A stretch of DNA of 64,000 nucleotides from CADEEN01 sp963740395. Lineage in GTDB: Bacteria; Pseudomonadota; Gammaproteobacteria; Burkholderiales; Burkholderiaceae_C. The stretch spans positions 11,134 through 75,133 of the forward strand of contig CAVUEP010000022.1 of the NCBI GenBank assembly GCA_963740395.1. Reading direction: 5' to 3'. Positions 48,942 through 58,146 of this stretch are shown here, in pieces (position 1 is the first letter of the stretch; every line of letters starts with the position of its first letter). The notes under the pieces were generated by a model that saw nothing but the letters and a program-made list of their open reading frames with translations, made no database searches and was not told the DNA's origin. Position numbers and translations under genes: made by a program.

Positions 48942-51245
48942 ATGTCGATCGATCACCCTTACGCACATTCGCGCGGATGCCTGGCACGTCGCCATGTCCT
49001 GGCCCTGGCCGCAATCGCCGCACTGCACGGCGGTGTGTCAGCGCAGCAAACCGCTCCCGCCGAGGCCGGCAAGCTCACGACCATCACCGTCACGGCCGAG
49101 CGACGCGTCGAGAACCTGCAGGAGGTCCCGAACTCGGTCAGCGTCTTGCAAGGCGAGTTGCTCGACGTTCTGGGCACCAGCGGCCAGGACGTGCGCGCGC
49201 TGGCCGGGCGCGTGCCGAGTCTGAACATCGAGTCGTCGTACGGCCGCGCGTTCCCGCGCTTCTACCTGCGCGGCTACGGCAACACCGACTTCCGACTCAA
49301 CGCCTCGCAACCCGTGTCGCTGGTCTATGACGACGTGGTGCAGGAGAACCCGATCCTGAAGGGCTTTCCGGTCTTCGACGTCGGCCGCATCGAAGTCCTG
49401 CGCGGCCCGCAGGGATCGCTGTTCGGTCGCAACACGCCCGCCGGGGTGGTGAAGTTCGACTCGGTACGGCCTTCGCTGCGGCGCAATGAAGGCTATGCCA
49501 GCCTGTCGGCAGGCACCTTCCAGACGATCAACGCCGAGGCGGCGATGAACCTGGTGGCCAGCCCTGAGTCGGCACTGCGGATCTCGCTGCTGAATCAGAC
49601 GCGCGACGACTGGGTTCGCAACACCTATGCGCCCGGTCTGACACAGGAGTTCGAGGGCTACCGCGACAGCGCGCTGCGTGCACAGTGGCTGTATGAGCCG
49701 GGCAAGCATTTCAGCGCCTTGGCCAACGTGCATGCGCGCGACTTCGACGGCTCGGCGCGGCTGTTCCGCGCCAACATCATCCAGCCCGGTACCAACGATC
49801 TTGTGCCTGGCTTCAACGCGCGCGAGATCGCGACCGACGGCATGAACGCCTCCCAGCTGCAGAACGTGGGCGCCAACCTGCGCTTGCGCTGGAACCTGGG
49901 CGACATCGAACTGCACTCGATCACGGGCTTCGAAAACGTCGACGCCCTCAGCCGCGGCGATATCGACGGCGGCTACGGCGCCTCGTTCCTGCCGCCGGGC
50001 TCCTCGGGCCCCGGCGTGATTCCTTTCGCATCGGAATCGGCCGACGGCATGCCCAAGCACAAGCAGTGGACGCAGGAATTCCGCCTTGAATCGGCCGGCA
50101 GTGGCCCCTTGAGCTGGCAGGCCGGGCTGTTCTTCTTTCACGAGGATTACAAGATCGAGAGCTTCAGCTACGACTCGCTGGCGGCCAGCGCGCAAGACGG
50201 CTACCTGCGGGTACGCCAGAAAAACAACGCGGCGGCGCTGTTTGGCGCGGTCAACTTCGACGTCAGCCCGCAACTGAAGCTGCGCGCCGGTCTACGCTAC
50301 ACCAAGGACAAGAAGACGTTCAACGTCGAGGACTACAACAACAGCGGCTTCGTGCCCTGCGTGCTGATGAGCAAGTGCACGTTGGCTCAACTGGGCGCGC
50401 AGGGTCCGTTGAGTGCCTCGCCCAGCGACAGCAAGCTGAACTGGGACTTGAGCGGCACCTACGCACTGGACAAGGGCGTCAATCTGTATGCCCGCGCGGC
50501 GACGGGATTCCGCGGCTCGAGCGTGCAGGGCGCCAGCGCCTTCAACAACCAGTCGGTCGCGGGGCCGGAGAGCAACACCTCGGTCGAGTTCGGCATCAAG
50601 GCCGATCTGTTCGATCGCCGCGCGCGCCTGAACGCGGGCGTGTACGGCTACACGGTGAAGGACCTGCAGCTCACCGCCGTGGGCGGGGCGGCCAATGCCA
50701 ACATCCTGCTCAGCGCGAAGAAGGCGGTCGGCAAGGGCTTCGAGATGGACCTGCAGGCCTTCCTCACCGACAGGCTGCTGGCCACGCTGGGCGTGGGCTA
50801 CAACGACACCAAGATCAAGGATCCCGCGCTCAACGTTGCCGTCTGTGCCCAATGTACGGTCACGGATCCTCAGCCCGGCGGCGCGGGCACACCCGCCTTC
50901 ATCGACGGCAATCCGCTGCCGCAGGCGCCCAAGACCAGCGTCAATTTCACCGCCCGCTACTCGCACCCGATGCCCAACGGCGAGCTGTATGCCTACACCG
51001 ACTGGGTCTACCGCAGCAAGGTCAACTTCTTCCTTTACGAGTCGATCGAGTTCACCGGCAAGTCACTCGCCGAGGGCGGCATCCGCGTGGGCTACATCTG
51101 GGGCAACGGCAAGTACGACGCCGCGATATTCGGCCGCAACATCACCAACCAGACGCGCATCGTCGGCGGCATCGACTTCAACAACCTCACCGGCTTCATC
51201 AACGAGCCGCGCACCTGGGGGGTGCAGTTCAAGGCTCAGTTCTGA
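48942..51245 (+). CDS. TonB-dependent outer-membrane receptor
   Basis: An intact 767-residue receptor. Signal peptide (HVLALAAIAALHGGVSAQ), TonB box TTITVTAERRVENLQEVP, and a plug domain with FYLRGYGNTDFRLN, VFDVGRIEVLRGPQGSLFGRNTPAGVVKF. The 22-strand barrel (SPQLKLRAGLRYTKDKKTF, NLYARAATGFRGSSVQG, SVEFGIKADLFDRRARLNAGVY) ends in the outer-membrane signature VQFKAQF. Substrate is not evident; the form resembles receptors for sugars, siderophores or aromatic compounds in Proteobacteria. The divergent BTAD regulator is a likely controller, and the acyl-CoA ligase gene follows 123 bases downstream. Confidence 0.92.
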   Translation: MSIDHPYAHSRGCLARRHVLALAAIAALHGGVSAQQTAPAEAGKLTTITVTAERRVENLQEVPNSVSVLQGELLDVLGTSGQDVRALAGRVPSLNIESSYGRAFPRFYLRGYGNTDFRLNASQPVSLVYDDVVQENPILKGFPVFDVGRIEVLRGPQGSLFGRNTPAGVVKFDSVRPSLRRNEGYASLSAGTFQTINAEAAMNLVASPESALRISLLNQTRDDWVRNTYAPGLTQEFEGYRDSALRAQWLYEPGKHFSALANVHARDFDGSARLFRANIIQPGTNDLVPGFNAREIATDGMNASQLQNVGANLRLRWNLGDIELHSITGFENVDALSRGDIDGGYGASFLPPGSSGPGVIPFASESADGMPKHKQWTQEFRLESAGSGPLSWQAGLFFFHEDYKIESFSYDSLAASAQDGYLRVRQKNNAAALFGAVNFDVSPQLKLRAGLRYTKDKKTFNVEDYNNSGFVPCVLMSKCTLAQLGAQGPLSASPSDSKLNWDLSGTYALDKGVNLYARAATGFRGSSVQGASAFNNQSVAGPESNTSVEFGIKADLFDRRARLNAGVYGYTVKDLQLTAVGGAANANILLSAKKAVGKGFEMDLQAFLTDRLLATLGVGYNDTKIKDPALNVAVCAQCTVTDPQPGGAGTPAFIDGNPLPQAPKTSVNFTARYSHPMPNGELYAYTDWVYRSKVNFFLYESIEFTGKSLAEGGIRVGYIWGNGKYDAAIFGRNITNQTRIVGGIDFNNLTGFINEPRTWGVQFKAQF

Positions 51246-51368
51246 GCTTCGGTACTTGGATCGCAGGGGCCGCCGCGAGGCGGCCTTTGTCATTGCGCCG
51301 CTATCGAATCCCCTGTTGCGGGGTGGACCGGGGCGGCACCAGAATGAATCCACGATCCCGGAGCGCGC

Positions 51369-53045
51369 ATGGACAAGATCTGGCTCAAGCACTATCCGGC
51401 CGGCGTGCCGTCGGAGGTGCAGGCCGATCGGTACCACACCCTCGTGGCCCTGCTCGAGGAGAGTTTTCGCAAACACAGGCGGCTGCCGGCCTACAAGTTC
51501 ATGGGCCGCACGTACCGGTTCGGCCAGATCGACACACTCTCGCGTGCGTTTGCGTCCTGGCTGCAGGCCCAGGGCCTGGCGCGGGGCGACCGGGTGGCGA
51601 TCATGCTGCCCAACATGCCGCAGTACCCGGTCGCTGTCGCGGCGATCCTGCGCGCCGGGTTGGTGGTGGTCAATGTCAATCCGCTGTACACGCCGCGCGA
51701 ACTCGAACACCAGCTGAAGGACTCCGGCGCCAAGGCCATCGTCATCGCCGAGAACTTCGCCGCCACGTTGCAGCAGGTCATGGACGCGGTGCCGACGAAG
51801 ACGGTTGTGCTGGCCGCCGTGGGCGACATGCTGGGCTTGTTCAAGGGCTCGCTGGCGAACCACCTGCTGCGCAAGGTCAGAAAGGTGGTGCCCCCGTTCT
51901 CGCTGCCGGATGCAGTGGGCTTCAACGATGCCGTGGTGCAGGGTGGTCGAAAGCCCTACGCCGCCCCGCACATCGAGCCCGACGACATCGCGGTGCTGCA
52001 GTACACCGGCGGCACCACCGGCGTGTCCAAGGGTGCGGTGCTGTTGCACCGCAACCTGGTGGCCAACCTGCTGCAGGCAGAGGCCTGGTATCAGCCGGCC
52101 CTGAAGCGGATTCCCGCGGGCGAACAGATCACGACCGTCTGCGCCCTGCCGCTGTATCACATCTTCGGTTTCAACACGAACATGATGCTGGGCCTGCACA
52201 TGGGTGGCTGCAACATCCTGATCCCCAATCCGCGCGACATCGCGGCCATGCTGAACGAACTGGCGCGACACCGCTTCCACAGCTTTCCGGCGGTCAGCAC
52301 GCTGTTCAGCGCGATGGCCAGCCACCCGGACTTCGCCAAGGTCGACTGGCGCGCGCTGAAGATCAGCGTGGGCGGTGGGATGGCGGTGCAGAGCGCGACC
52401 GCCAAACTCTGGCTCGACAAGACGGGCTGCCCGATCGTCGAGGGCTATGGCCTGTCAGAGACCTCGCCGTCCGTGACCTGCAACCCCGTCGACAGCACCG
52501 CCTTCAGCGGCAGCATCGGTCTGCCGCTGCCCAGCACCGAGATCGCTCTGCTCGACGACGAGGGCCAGGAGGTCCCGCCCGGCGAGCCGGGCGAGATCGC
52601 GATCCGCGGCCCGCAGGTGATGGCCGGCTACTGGCAACGCCCCGAGGAAACCGCGCGCGTGATGCGCGCGGACGGCTACTTTCGCAGCGGCGACATCGCG
52701 ACGGTCGATGAACGCGGGCACTTCACGATCATCGATCGCAAGAAGGACATGATCCTGGTCTCGGGTTTCAACGTCTACCCCAACGAGGTCGAGGAGGTGC
52801 TCGCCCGGATGCCCGGCGTGCTCGAATGCGCCGCGGTCGGGGTGCCCGATGAATCCGCGGGCGAAGCGGTGAAGGTGGTGATCGTGAAGAACGACGACAC
52901 GGTCGGCGTTGCCGACGTCAAGGCCTACTGCGAGGCCAACCTGACGGGCTACAAGCGCCCGCGCGTCGTCGAGTTCCGCACCGAGCTGCCCAAGACGGCG
53001 GTCGGCAAGATCCTGCGCCGCGAGTTGCGCGACGCCCCGAAGTAG
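51369..53045 (+). CDS. fadD: Long-chain fatty-acid/acyl-CoA ligase
   Basis: An intact 558-residue AMP-forming ligase. The AMP-binding loop YTGGTTGVSKGAVLLH is near residues 211-226. GYGLSETSPSVTCNP, GEIAIRGPQVMAGYWQ, SGDIATVDERGHFTIIDRKKDMILVSGFNVYPNEVEEVLA and the C-terminal lysine motif LPKTAVGKILRRELR follow. It activates fatty acids to acyl-CoA in two steps at the cytoplasmic side of the membrane. The closeness to FadD of E. coli in length and motifs is good, but several Burkholderiales paralogues are alike, so the gene name is likely, not certain. Confidence 0.9.
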   Translation: MDKIWLKHYPAGVPSEVQADRYHTLVALLEESFRKHRRLPAYKFMGRTYRFGQIDTLSRAFASWLQAQGLARGDRVAIMLPNMPQYPVAVAAILRAGLVVVNVNPLYTPRELEHQLKDSGAKAIVIAENFAATLQQVMDAVPTKTVVLAAVGDMLGLFKGSLANHLLRKVRKVVPPFSLPDAVGFNDAVVQGGRKPYAAPHIEPDDIAVLQYTGGTTGVSKGAVLLHRNLVANLLQAEAWYQPALKRIPAGEQITTVCALPLYHIFGFNTNMMLGLHMGGCNILIPNPRDIAAMLNELARHRFHSFPAVSTLFSAMASHPDFAKVDWRALKISVGGGMAVQSATAKLWLDKTGCPIVEGYGLSETSPSVTCNPVDSTAFSGSIGLPLPSTEIALLDDEGQEVPPGEPGEIAIRGPQVMAGYWQRPEETARVMRADGYFRSGDIATVDERGHFTIIDRKKDMILVSGFNVYPNEVEEVLARMPGVLECAAVGVPDESAGEAVKVVIVKNDDTVGVADVKAYCEANLTGYKRPRVVEFRTELPKTAVGKILRRELRDAPK

Positions 53046-53116
53046 GCGGTGCTGCCGCCGCGCCAGGGCCGGCTAGGATCAGCCCGTCGGCGCTGCCTGC
53101 GCCGGGTTGGAACAGC

Positions 53117-53854
53117 ATGGGTCGAGTCGCGATCGTGAGTGCGATGCATGAGGAGTTGCGCGCGCTGCTGCCGCTGCTCGTGGATGCGCGCGTCGAGCGC
53201 CGCGCCGGGCGCGAGTGCCATCTGGGCCGCCTGGACGGCCATGACGTGCTGCTGGTGCTGAGCGGGATCGGCAAGGTGGCGGCGGCGACCACGACCGCCG
53301 TGCTGCTCGATGGCATGGACGTGCAGGCGCTGCTGTTCACGGGCGTGGCGGGCGGCCTCGGTGCCGACGTGCGGCGCGGTGACGTCGTGATCGCCCAGAC
53401 CCTGCTGCAGCACGACATGGACGCCTCGCCGCTGTTCCCGCGCTATGAAGTGCCGTTGACCGGCCGCTCGCACTTCGCTGCGGACGCCGCGTTGTGCGCC
53501 GCCGTGGCGCGCGGCTGTGCGCAGGTGCTGCAGGCACCACACGCTGCGCTGGCCAGGTTCGGTATCGACACGCCGCGTTGCCACGCCGGGCTCGTGATCA
53601 GCGGCGACCGCTTCGTCGCCACAGCGGCCGAGAGCGCCGTGCTGCGCGCTGCATTGCCCGATGCGCTCGCCGTCGAGATGGAGGGCGCCGCCGTGGCCCA
53701 GGTCTGTGCCGACTTCCAACGGCCCTTTGCGGTGCTGCGCACCGTGTCCGACCGCGCCGACGACTCGGCGCACCTCGACTTCGGCCGCTTCATCGACGAG
53801 GTGGCCGCCGAGTTCTCGCGCGACATCGTGCGCCGCACCCTGGCCCATCGCTGA
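53117..53854 (+). CDS. mtnN: 5'-methylthioadenosine/S-adenosylhomocysteine nucleosidase
   Basis: A 245-residue nucleosidase that cleaves adenine from MTA and SAH in methionine salvage. The N-terminal VAIVSAMHEELRALLPL, the LVLSGIGKVAAATTTAVLL block, FTGVAGGLGADVRRGDVVIA, ISGDRFVA and the catalytic region ALAVEMEGAAVAQVC followed by VLRTVSDRADD are all typical. The length is slightly longer than the E. coli enzyme. It is 71 bases downstream of the ligase gene and 33 bases upstream of rsmE. Confidence 0.9.
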   Translation: MGRVAIVSAMHEELRALLPLLVDARVERRAGRECHLGRLDGHDVLLVLSGIGKVAAATTTAVLLDGMDVQALLFTGVAGGLGADVRRGDVVIAQTLLQHDMDASPLFPRYEVPLTGRSHFAADAALCAAVARGCAQVLQAPHAALARFGIDTPRCHAGLVISGDRFVATAAESAVLRAALPDALAVEMEGAAVAQVCADFQRPFAVLRTVSDRADDSAHLDFGRFIDEVAAEFSRDIVRRTLAHR

Positions 53855-53887
53855 GGGTTTCACTGTTTCGCTCACCGGTCTTGTTTC

Positions 53888-54619
53888 ATGCTGCCACGCG
53901 CCTATGTTCCTATCCCGCTCCGCGCTGAGGACGCGCTGGACCTGCCGGCCAATGCCTCGCGCCACCTGCAGGTGTTGCGGTTGCAGCCGGGCGCGGCGAT
54001 CACGCTCTTCGACGGTCGCGGTGGCGAGTGGCGGGCGAGCGTGACGAAGATCGGGCGCAAGGTGGTGCAGGCGCAGGTGCACGAGCACATCGCGCGCGAG
54101 AGCGAGGCCCGGGTTGCGGTCACGTTGGCACTGTCAATGCCCGCCAACGATCGCATGGATGCGTTGGTCGAGAAGGCGACCGAGCTCGGCGTGGCCGCGA
54201 TCGTGCCGCTGCTGTCGGACCGCTCCGTCCTGCGCTTGAGCGGTGAGCGCGCCGAGCGCCGACAGGCGCACTGGCAGGCGATCGCTGCGGCCGCGTGCGA
54301 ACAGAGCGGGCGCAACCGCCTGCCGCTGATTCTTCCGGTGCAGCCGCTGCTCGCCTGGCTCGGCAGCCTGGCGCCCGCGACGCCCGAGGCGTTGCGCCTG
54401 TTGCTGGGCTGGCGCGATGCGCTGCCGTGGTCGCAGGCCAGTGGCCGCGTCGACGGCGCCGTCACGCTGCTCAGCGGCCCCGAAGGCGGCTTCACCGAGG
54501 CCGAGGAAGACGCTGCGCGCCTGCGCGGCTTCATCACCACGCAACTGGGCCCGCGCGTGCTGCGGGCCGACACCGCACCCCTGGCGTGCCTGGCGTCGAT
54601 CGCGCTGCGGGCGGCCTGA
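53888..54619 (+). CDS. rsmE: 16S rRNA m3U1498 methyltransferase
   Basis: A 243-residue SPOUT methyltransferase that methylates U1498 of 16S rRNA. The N-terminal PUA-like domain has LPRAYVPIPLR and ASRHLQVLRLQPGAAITLFDGRGGEW. The C-terminal SPOUT knot has LSMPANDRMDALVEKATELGVAAIVPLLSDRSV, the SAM-site LLSGPEGGFTEAEED and GPRVLRADTAPLACLASI. Start ATG 53888. No frame defect. Confidence 0.95.
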   Translation: MLPRAYVPIPLRAEDALDLPANASRHLQVLRLQPGAAITLFDGRGGEWRASVTKIGRKVVQAQVHEHIARESEARVAVTLALSMPANDRMDALVEKATELGVAAIVPLLSDRSVLRLSGERAERRQAHWQAIAAAACEQSGRNRLPLILPVQPLLAWLGSLAPATPEALRLLLGWRDALPWSQASGRVDGAVTLLSGPEGGFTEAEEDAARLRGFITTQLGPRVLRADTAPLACLASIALRAA

Positions 54620-54661
54620 GGCGCGGCGATGGCGGCAGCGTGCGACGCCCTCGTCCAGGCG

Positions 54662-55138
54662 TCAGACCAACGCGGGTCCAGGGCGTCCGACGCCCACCCG
54701 AATGGACGACTTGCACGCGTGGCAAACATAGTCGGTGCCGAAGTACTCCGATTTGCCGGCACGCTGAAGCAGCGTCTTTCTGCCTTCACTGAAGCAGCGG
54801 GCGCAGAGCCAGTGCGGCGGCTCGTTCTCGGCCTTCTCCTTGCGAAGCGCATACACGAATGCGCCTTCGTCAACCGTTGCCAGTGCGTAACGACTGCGTT
54901 CCTGATTCCAGCGCTCGGCAACGGCCAACTGCTCCTTCAGGGCTCTGATCTCATCGGCCATGGCCGATTGATCGGCGTTGGCGGCAAGCGCACTGCTTTG
55001 CGCATTGAGGATGACACCTTGAAGCTCGCCAACCTTGGCCTGGACCTCGGCCGTGCTCTTCAGGTCGAGCAAGCCCTTCGTCATGTCTGACGCAAGCTTC
55101 AACCCTTTGATGGTCTCCTGTATCAGCGACAAGTCCAT
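54662..55138 (-). CDS. Orphan protein with coiled coil and C-terminal zinc ribbon
   Basis: A 158-residue protein. The N-terminus LSLIQETIKGLKLASDMTKGLLDLKSTAEVQAKVGELQGVIL and MADEIRALKEQLAVAERWNQ form a helical/coiled-coil half. The C-terminal domain WLCARCFSEGRKTLL followed by YVCHACKSSIRVG holds four cysteines in a zinc-ribbon pattern. Proteins of this form occur sporadically in accessory regions of many Proteobacteria and phages, with no assigned role that I know. It is AT-richer than its neighbours and sits between convergent rsmE and the rRNA methyltransferase, suggesting later acquisition. Start ATG 55138. Confidence 0.68.
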   Translation of the reverse strand: MDLSLIQETIKGLKLASDMTKGLLDLKSTAEVQAKVGELQGVILNAQSSALAANADQSAMADEIRALKEQLAVAERWNQERSRYALATVDEGAFVYALRKEKAENEPPHWLCARCFSEGRKTLLQRAGKSEYFGTDYVCHACKSSIRVGVGRPGPALV

Positions 55139-55264
55139 ATCAGTGCTCAGAGTAGAGGTTGTTGTTGAAGGATGGAGTCGCCCGCGTCATGGTTGCGCAC
55201 GTAGAGATTCTCGTGAGTGTGACCTGCCTGGCGTCGATTGTGAGGGGCGCCATGTCGGAGGCGC

Positions 55265-56527
55265 TTACCGGCGTGCCGAGCCGGCCACCATCTCGAAGCG
55301 GAACAGGCGGCACTCGATCGGGCCGTTCCACATCGGCACACGCTGGCTTTCCTTCAGGCGCATCAGGCTCGGCAGCTTCATTTCGGGGCTGAGCACCCAG
55401 GCGGTCCAGCCGGCGTAGTTGCGCTTCCAGTGCGAGGCCAGCTCGGCGAAGAACGTCGCCGGCGTGCCACCGCCTTCGAAATCTTCTCGCGGCGTCGCCG
55501 GTGCGTCGCGCTCACGCGTAGAGCGGGCGCCGTGGCCCTTGGCGTCGATGCGTTCGCCGTAGGGGGGGTTGAGCACCAGCACGCCGCGCGCGGCAGGTGG
55601 CAGGCGCTGCAAGGCGTCCGCGGTCTTGAAATCGATGGCCTTGATGGTCGAGGTCAGGACGCCCGCGCGCTCGGCATTGCGCGCCGCGAAGTCGGTCATG
55701 CGAAAGCTCACGTCGCCGGCATAGATCGGCACCTGCGGGGCGTGCACCCGCGCCCGCGCGGATTCGCGCAGCTCGCGCCAGGCGCCGAGCTGGTCGCGCC
55801 AGGGCGCCAGCCGCTCGAAAGCAAACGCGCGTTGCATTCCCGGTGCCATGCCGCAGGCCAGTTGCGCGGCTTCGATCGCAATCGTGCCGGCACCGCAGCA
55901 GGGGTCGAACAGGGCGCCGTCCTCGGCGCGCCCCTGCCAGCCGGCGGCCGCGAGCAGGGCCGCGGCCAGGGTTTCCTTCAGCGGCGCCTCGCCGGTGACG
56001 TCGCGCCCGGCCGCTCGGGCGTCGCGCCAGCCACGCTTGAACAGCGGTTCGCCGGAGGTGTCGACATACAAGGTGGCATGGGTCGGCGTCAGGTGCAGCG
56101 CCAGCGGCAGGTCGGGCACGCGCGTGTCCACGCTCGGGCGTTCGCCGCTGGCCTCACGCAGCGCGTCGCACACCGCGTCCTTGATGCGCAGGGTGGCGAA
56201 GTTCAGGCTGCGCAGCGGCGAGCGCTGTGCCGTGGTGTCCACGCGCAGGGTCTGTCGCGGCGTGATCCAGTCGGTCCAGCGCACGTCGCGCGCCATGTCA
56301 TAAAGGTCCTGCTCATGGCGGTACGCCCCGTGCGCGAGGGGCCACAGCACGCGCTGGGCGAGGCGGCTCTCCAAGTTGAGCACCATGGCAGCCTGCTCGT
56401 CGCCTTCGACGGTGACGCCGCCGCGCGCCACCAACAGCCGCGTCTTGGCCCCCAGGATCCGTCTGCACTCATCCGCCAGCAGCGCCTCGGCACCGCCGGC
56501 GCAGGGCAGGAACAGGTCCACCGTCAT
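55265..56527 (-). CDS. rlmL: THUMP-domain class I rRNA/RNA methyltransferase (RlmL N-terminal-type)
   Basis: A 420-residue RNA methyltransferase. VDLFLPCAGGAEALLADECRRILG opens a THUMP domain. The methyltransferase part has APLKETLAAALLAAAGWQGRAEDGALFDPCCGAGTIAIEAAQLACGMAPG and the catalytic VLVLNPPYGERID motif. It matches the first half of E. coli RlmKL, which makes m2G2445 in 23S rRNA; many betaproteobacteria carry this half alone. Start ATG 56527 shares one base with the rpoN stop (TGATG), so the two genes are coupled. Confidence 0.88.
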   Translation of the reverse strand: MTVDLFLPCAGGAEALLADECRRILGAKTRLLVARGGVTVEGDEQAAMVLNLESRLAQRVLWPLAHGAYRHEQDLYDMARDVRWTDWITPRQTLRVDTTAQRSPLRSLNFATLRIKDAVCDALREASGERPSVDTRVPDLPLALHLTPTHATLYVDTSGEPLFKRGWRDARAAGRDVTGEAPLKETLAAALLAAAGWQGRAEDGALFDPCCGAGTIAIEAAQLACGMAPGMQRAFAFERLAPWRDQLGAWRELRESARARVHAPQVPIYAGDVSFRMTDFAARNAERAGVLTSTIKAIDFKTADALQRLPPAARGVLVLNPPYGERIDAKGHGARSTRERDAPATPREDFEGGGTPATFFAELASHWKRNYAGWTAWVLSPEMKLPSLMRLKESQRVPMWNGPIECRLFRFEMVAGSARR

Positions 56528-58026
56528 CACATCGCCTTGCGCAAGTTGGCCGGCGGAATCTTCAATGCTTCGCGGTACTTGGCCACCGTGCGGCGCGCGA
56601 CGTGGATCCCTTGCTCGGCGAGCATTTCGGCGAGTTGGTTGTCCGACAGCGGTTGCTGCTCGGCTTCGGCCGCGACCAGTTGCTTGATCAGGGCACGCAC
56701 CGCCGTGCTCGATGCATTGCCACCGGCCTCGGTGGCCAGTCCGCTGCCGAAGAAGTACTTCAATTCATAGGTGCCCATCGGCGTGGCCATGTACTTGGCG
56801 GTGGTGACGCGCGATATGGTGCTCTCGTGCAGGCCCAGCTCGTCCGCGATCTCGCGCAGCACCAGCGGCTTCATCGCGATCGCGCCGTGGCTGAAGAAGC
56901 CCTTCTGTCGCTCGACGATGGCCTGCGAGACGCGGGCGATGGTGTCGAAGCGCTGTTGCACGTTCTTCACGAACCAGCGCGCCTCCTGCAGGCGCGCCGA
57001 CATCGGTGCGCCCGCGCCATTGCGCTGGCCCTTGATCGCCTGGGCATACAGGTCATTGATGCGCAGCTTGGGCATCACGTCCGGATTGATCGTGACCTTC
57101 CAGCTGCGGCCCGATTTCTGCACGATGACGTCGGGAATGACGATATTGGCTTCGGCGCGCGTGAACGGCCGCCCGGGCTTGGGCTCGCAGGCGACGATCA
57201 GGGCCTGGGCCTGCTTGAGCAGGTCCTCGTCGGCGCCGGTGGCAGCCATCAGCTTCTTCAGGTCGCGCCGCGCCAGCAGGTCCAGATGCTGTTTGCAGAC
57301 GATGATGGCGATGGCCTGGGCCTCGGAGCGTGGCAGATTGCGCAGCTGCAATGTCAGGCATTCGGGCAGGTCGCGGGCCCCGACCCCTGGCGGCTCCAGG
57401 CTCTGCAACCACTTCAGCGCACAGTGCAGGCGCTCGAGCAGGGCCGCCCGTTCGTCGGCGTCCTCCTCCGCGAGCTCGTTGGCGATCTCGTCCAGGCTGT
57501 CGGCAAGATAGCCGTCCTCGTCGAGGGAATCGATCAATACCAGCAGCGCGGCCTGGTCATCGGGCGACAGGCGCATGCCCGCCAATTGCGCGCGCAAATG
57601 GTCCTCCAGCGTCACGCGGCCGGCGTCGCGCTCTTGCGGATCCAGCTCGTCGTCGCCCGCCGCCGTCGCGCCCCCCGAGGGCAATTCGCGCACGCCGTCG
57701 AAGTCCTCGCGCTCGGTGCCGTTGTCCCAATCGTCGCTGTCCCCGGGCCCGAAGTCGGTGACCTCGCCTCCCGTGCCGTCGTCGGACACGGTGTCGCCCG
57801 CCTCACGCTCGGCGCCCACCGTCTCGCTTGACGACGCCCGCTCGAGCGATTGCTCGAATGCCGGCGCCACCTCGTCCTCGGTTTCGAGGAACGGGTTCTG
57901 CTCGAGCATCTGCTCGACTTCCTGGTTCAGCTCGAGCGTGGAGAGTTGCAGCAGCCGGATCGACTGCTGCAACTGCGGTGTCAGCGCCAGATGCTGCGAC
58001 AGGCGCAGCTGTAGCGAGGGCTTCAT
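56527..58026 (-). CDS. rpoN: RNA polymerase sigma-54 factor RpoN
   Basis: An intact 499-residue sigma-54. Region I is the Gln/Leu-rich activator-interacting N-terminus (MKPSLQLRLSQHLALTPQLQQSIRLLQLSTLELNQEVEQMLEQNPFLE). An acidic region II linker follows (EREDFDGVRELP, DDELDPQERD). Region III includes VDRVTLEDHLRAQL-like core-binding segments and ESTISRVTTAKYMATPMGTYELKYFF. The RpoN box ARRTVAKYREALKIPPANLRK is near the C-terminus. It directs transcription of nitrogen, flagellar and other -24/-12 promoters with enhancer-binding proteins. Start ATG 58026. Confidence 0.96.
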   Translation of the reverse strand: MKPSLQLRLSQHLALTPQLQQSIRLLQLSTLELNQEVEQMLEQNPFLETEDEVAPAFEQSLERASSSETVGAEREAGDTVSDDGTGGEVTDFGPGDSDDWDNGTEREDFDGVRELPSGGATAAGDDELDPQERDAGRVTLEDHLRAQLAGMRLSPDDQAALLVLIDSLDEDGYLADSLDEIANELAEEDADERAALLERLHCALKWLQSLEPPGVGARDLPECLTLQLRNLPRSEAQAIAIIVCKQHLDLLARRDLKKLMAATGADEDLLKQAQALIVACEPKPGRPFTRAEANIVIPDVIVQKSGRSWKVTINPDVMPKLRINDLYAQAIKGQRNGAGAPMSARLQEARWFVKNVQQRFDTIARVSQAIVERQKGFFSHGAIAMKPLVLREIADELGLHESTISRVTTAKYMATPMGTYELKYFFGSGLATEAGGNASSTAVRALIKQLVAAEAEQQPLSDNQLAEMLAEQGIHVARRTVAKYREALKIPPANLRKAM

Positions 58027-58146
58027 GGCTGTGACGCCGCGATGCCGAGCCGCTCCCGCGCGGCGGCGCGACCCCGGTGCCACGCAGGGGCGACCACAGA
58101 GCCCTTGGGGCTCGGTTCACCAAGCGCGCAGCGGGCGGCCGCCATG

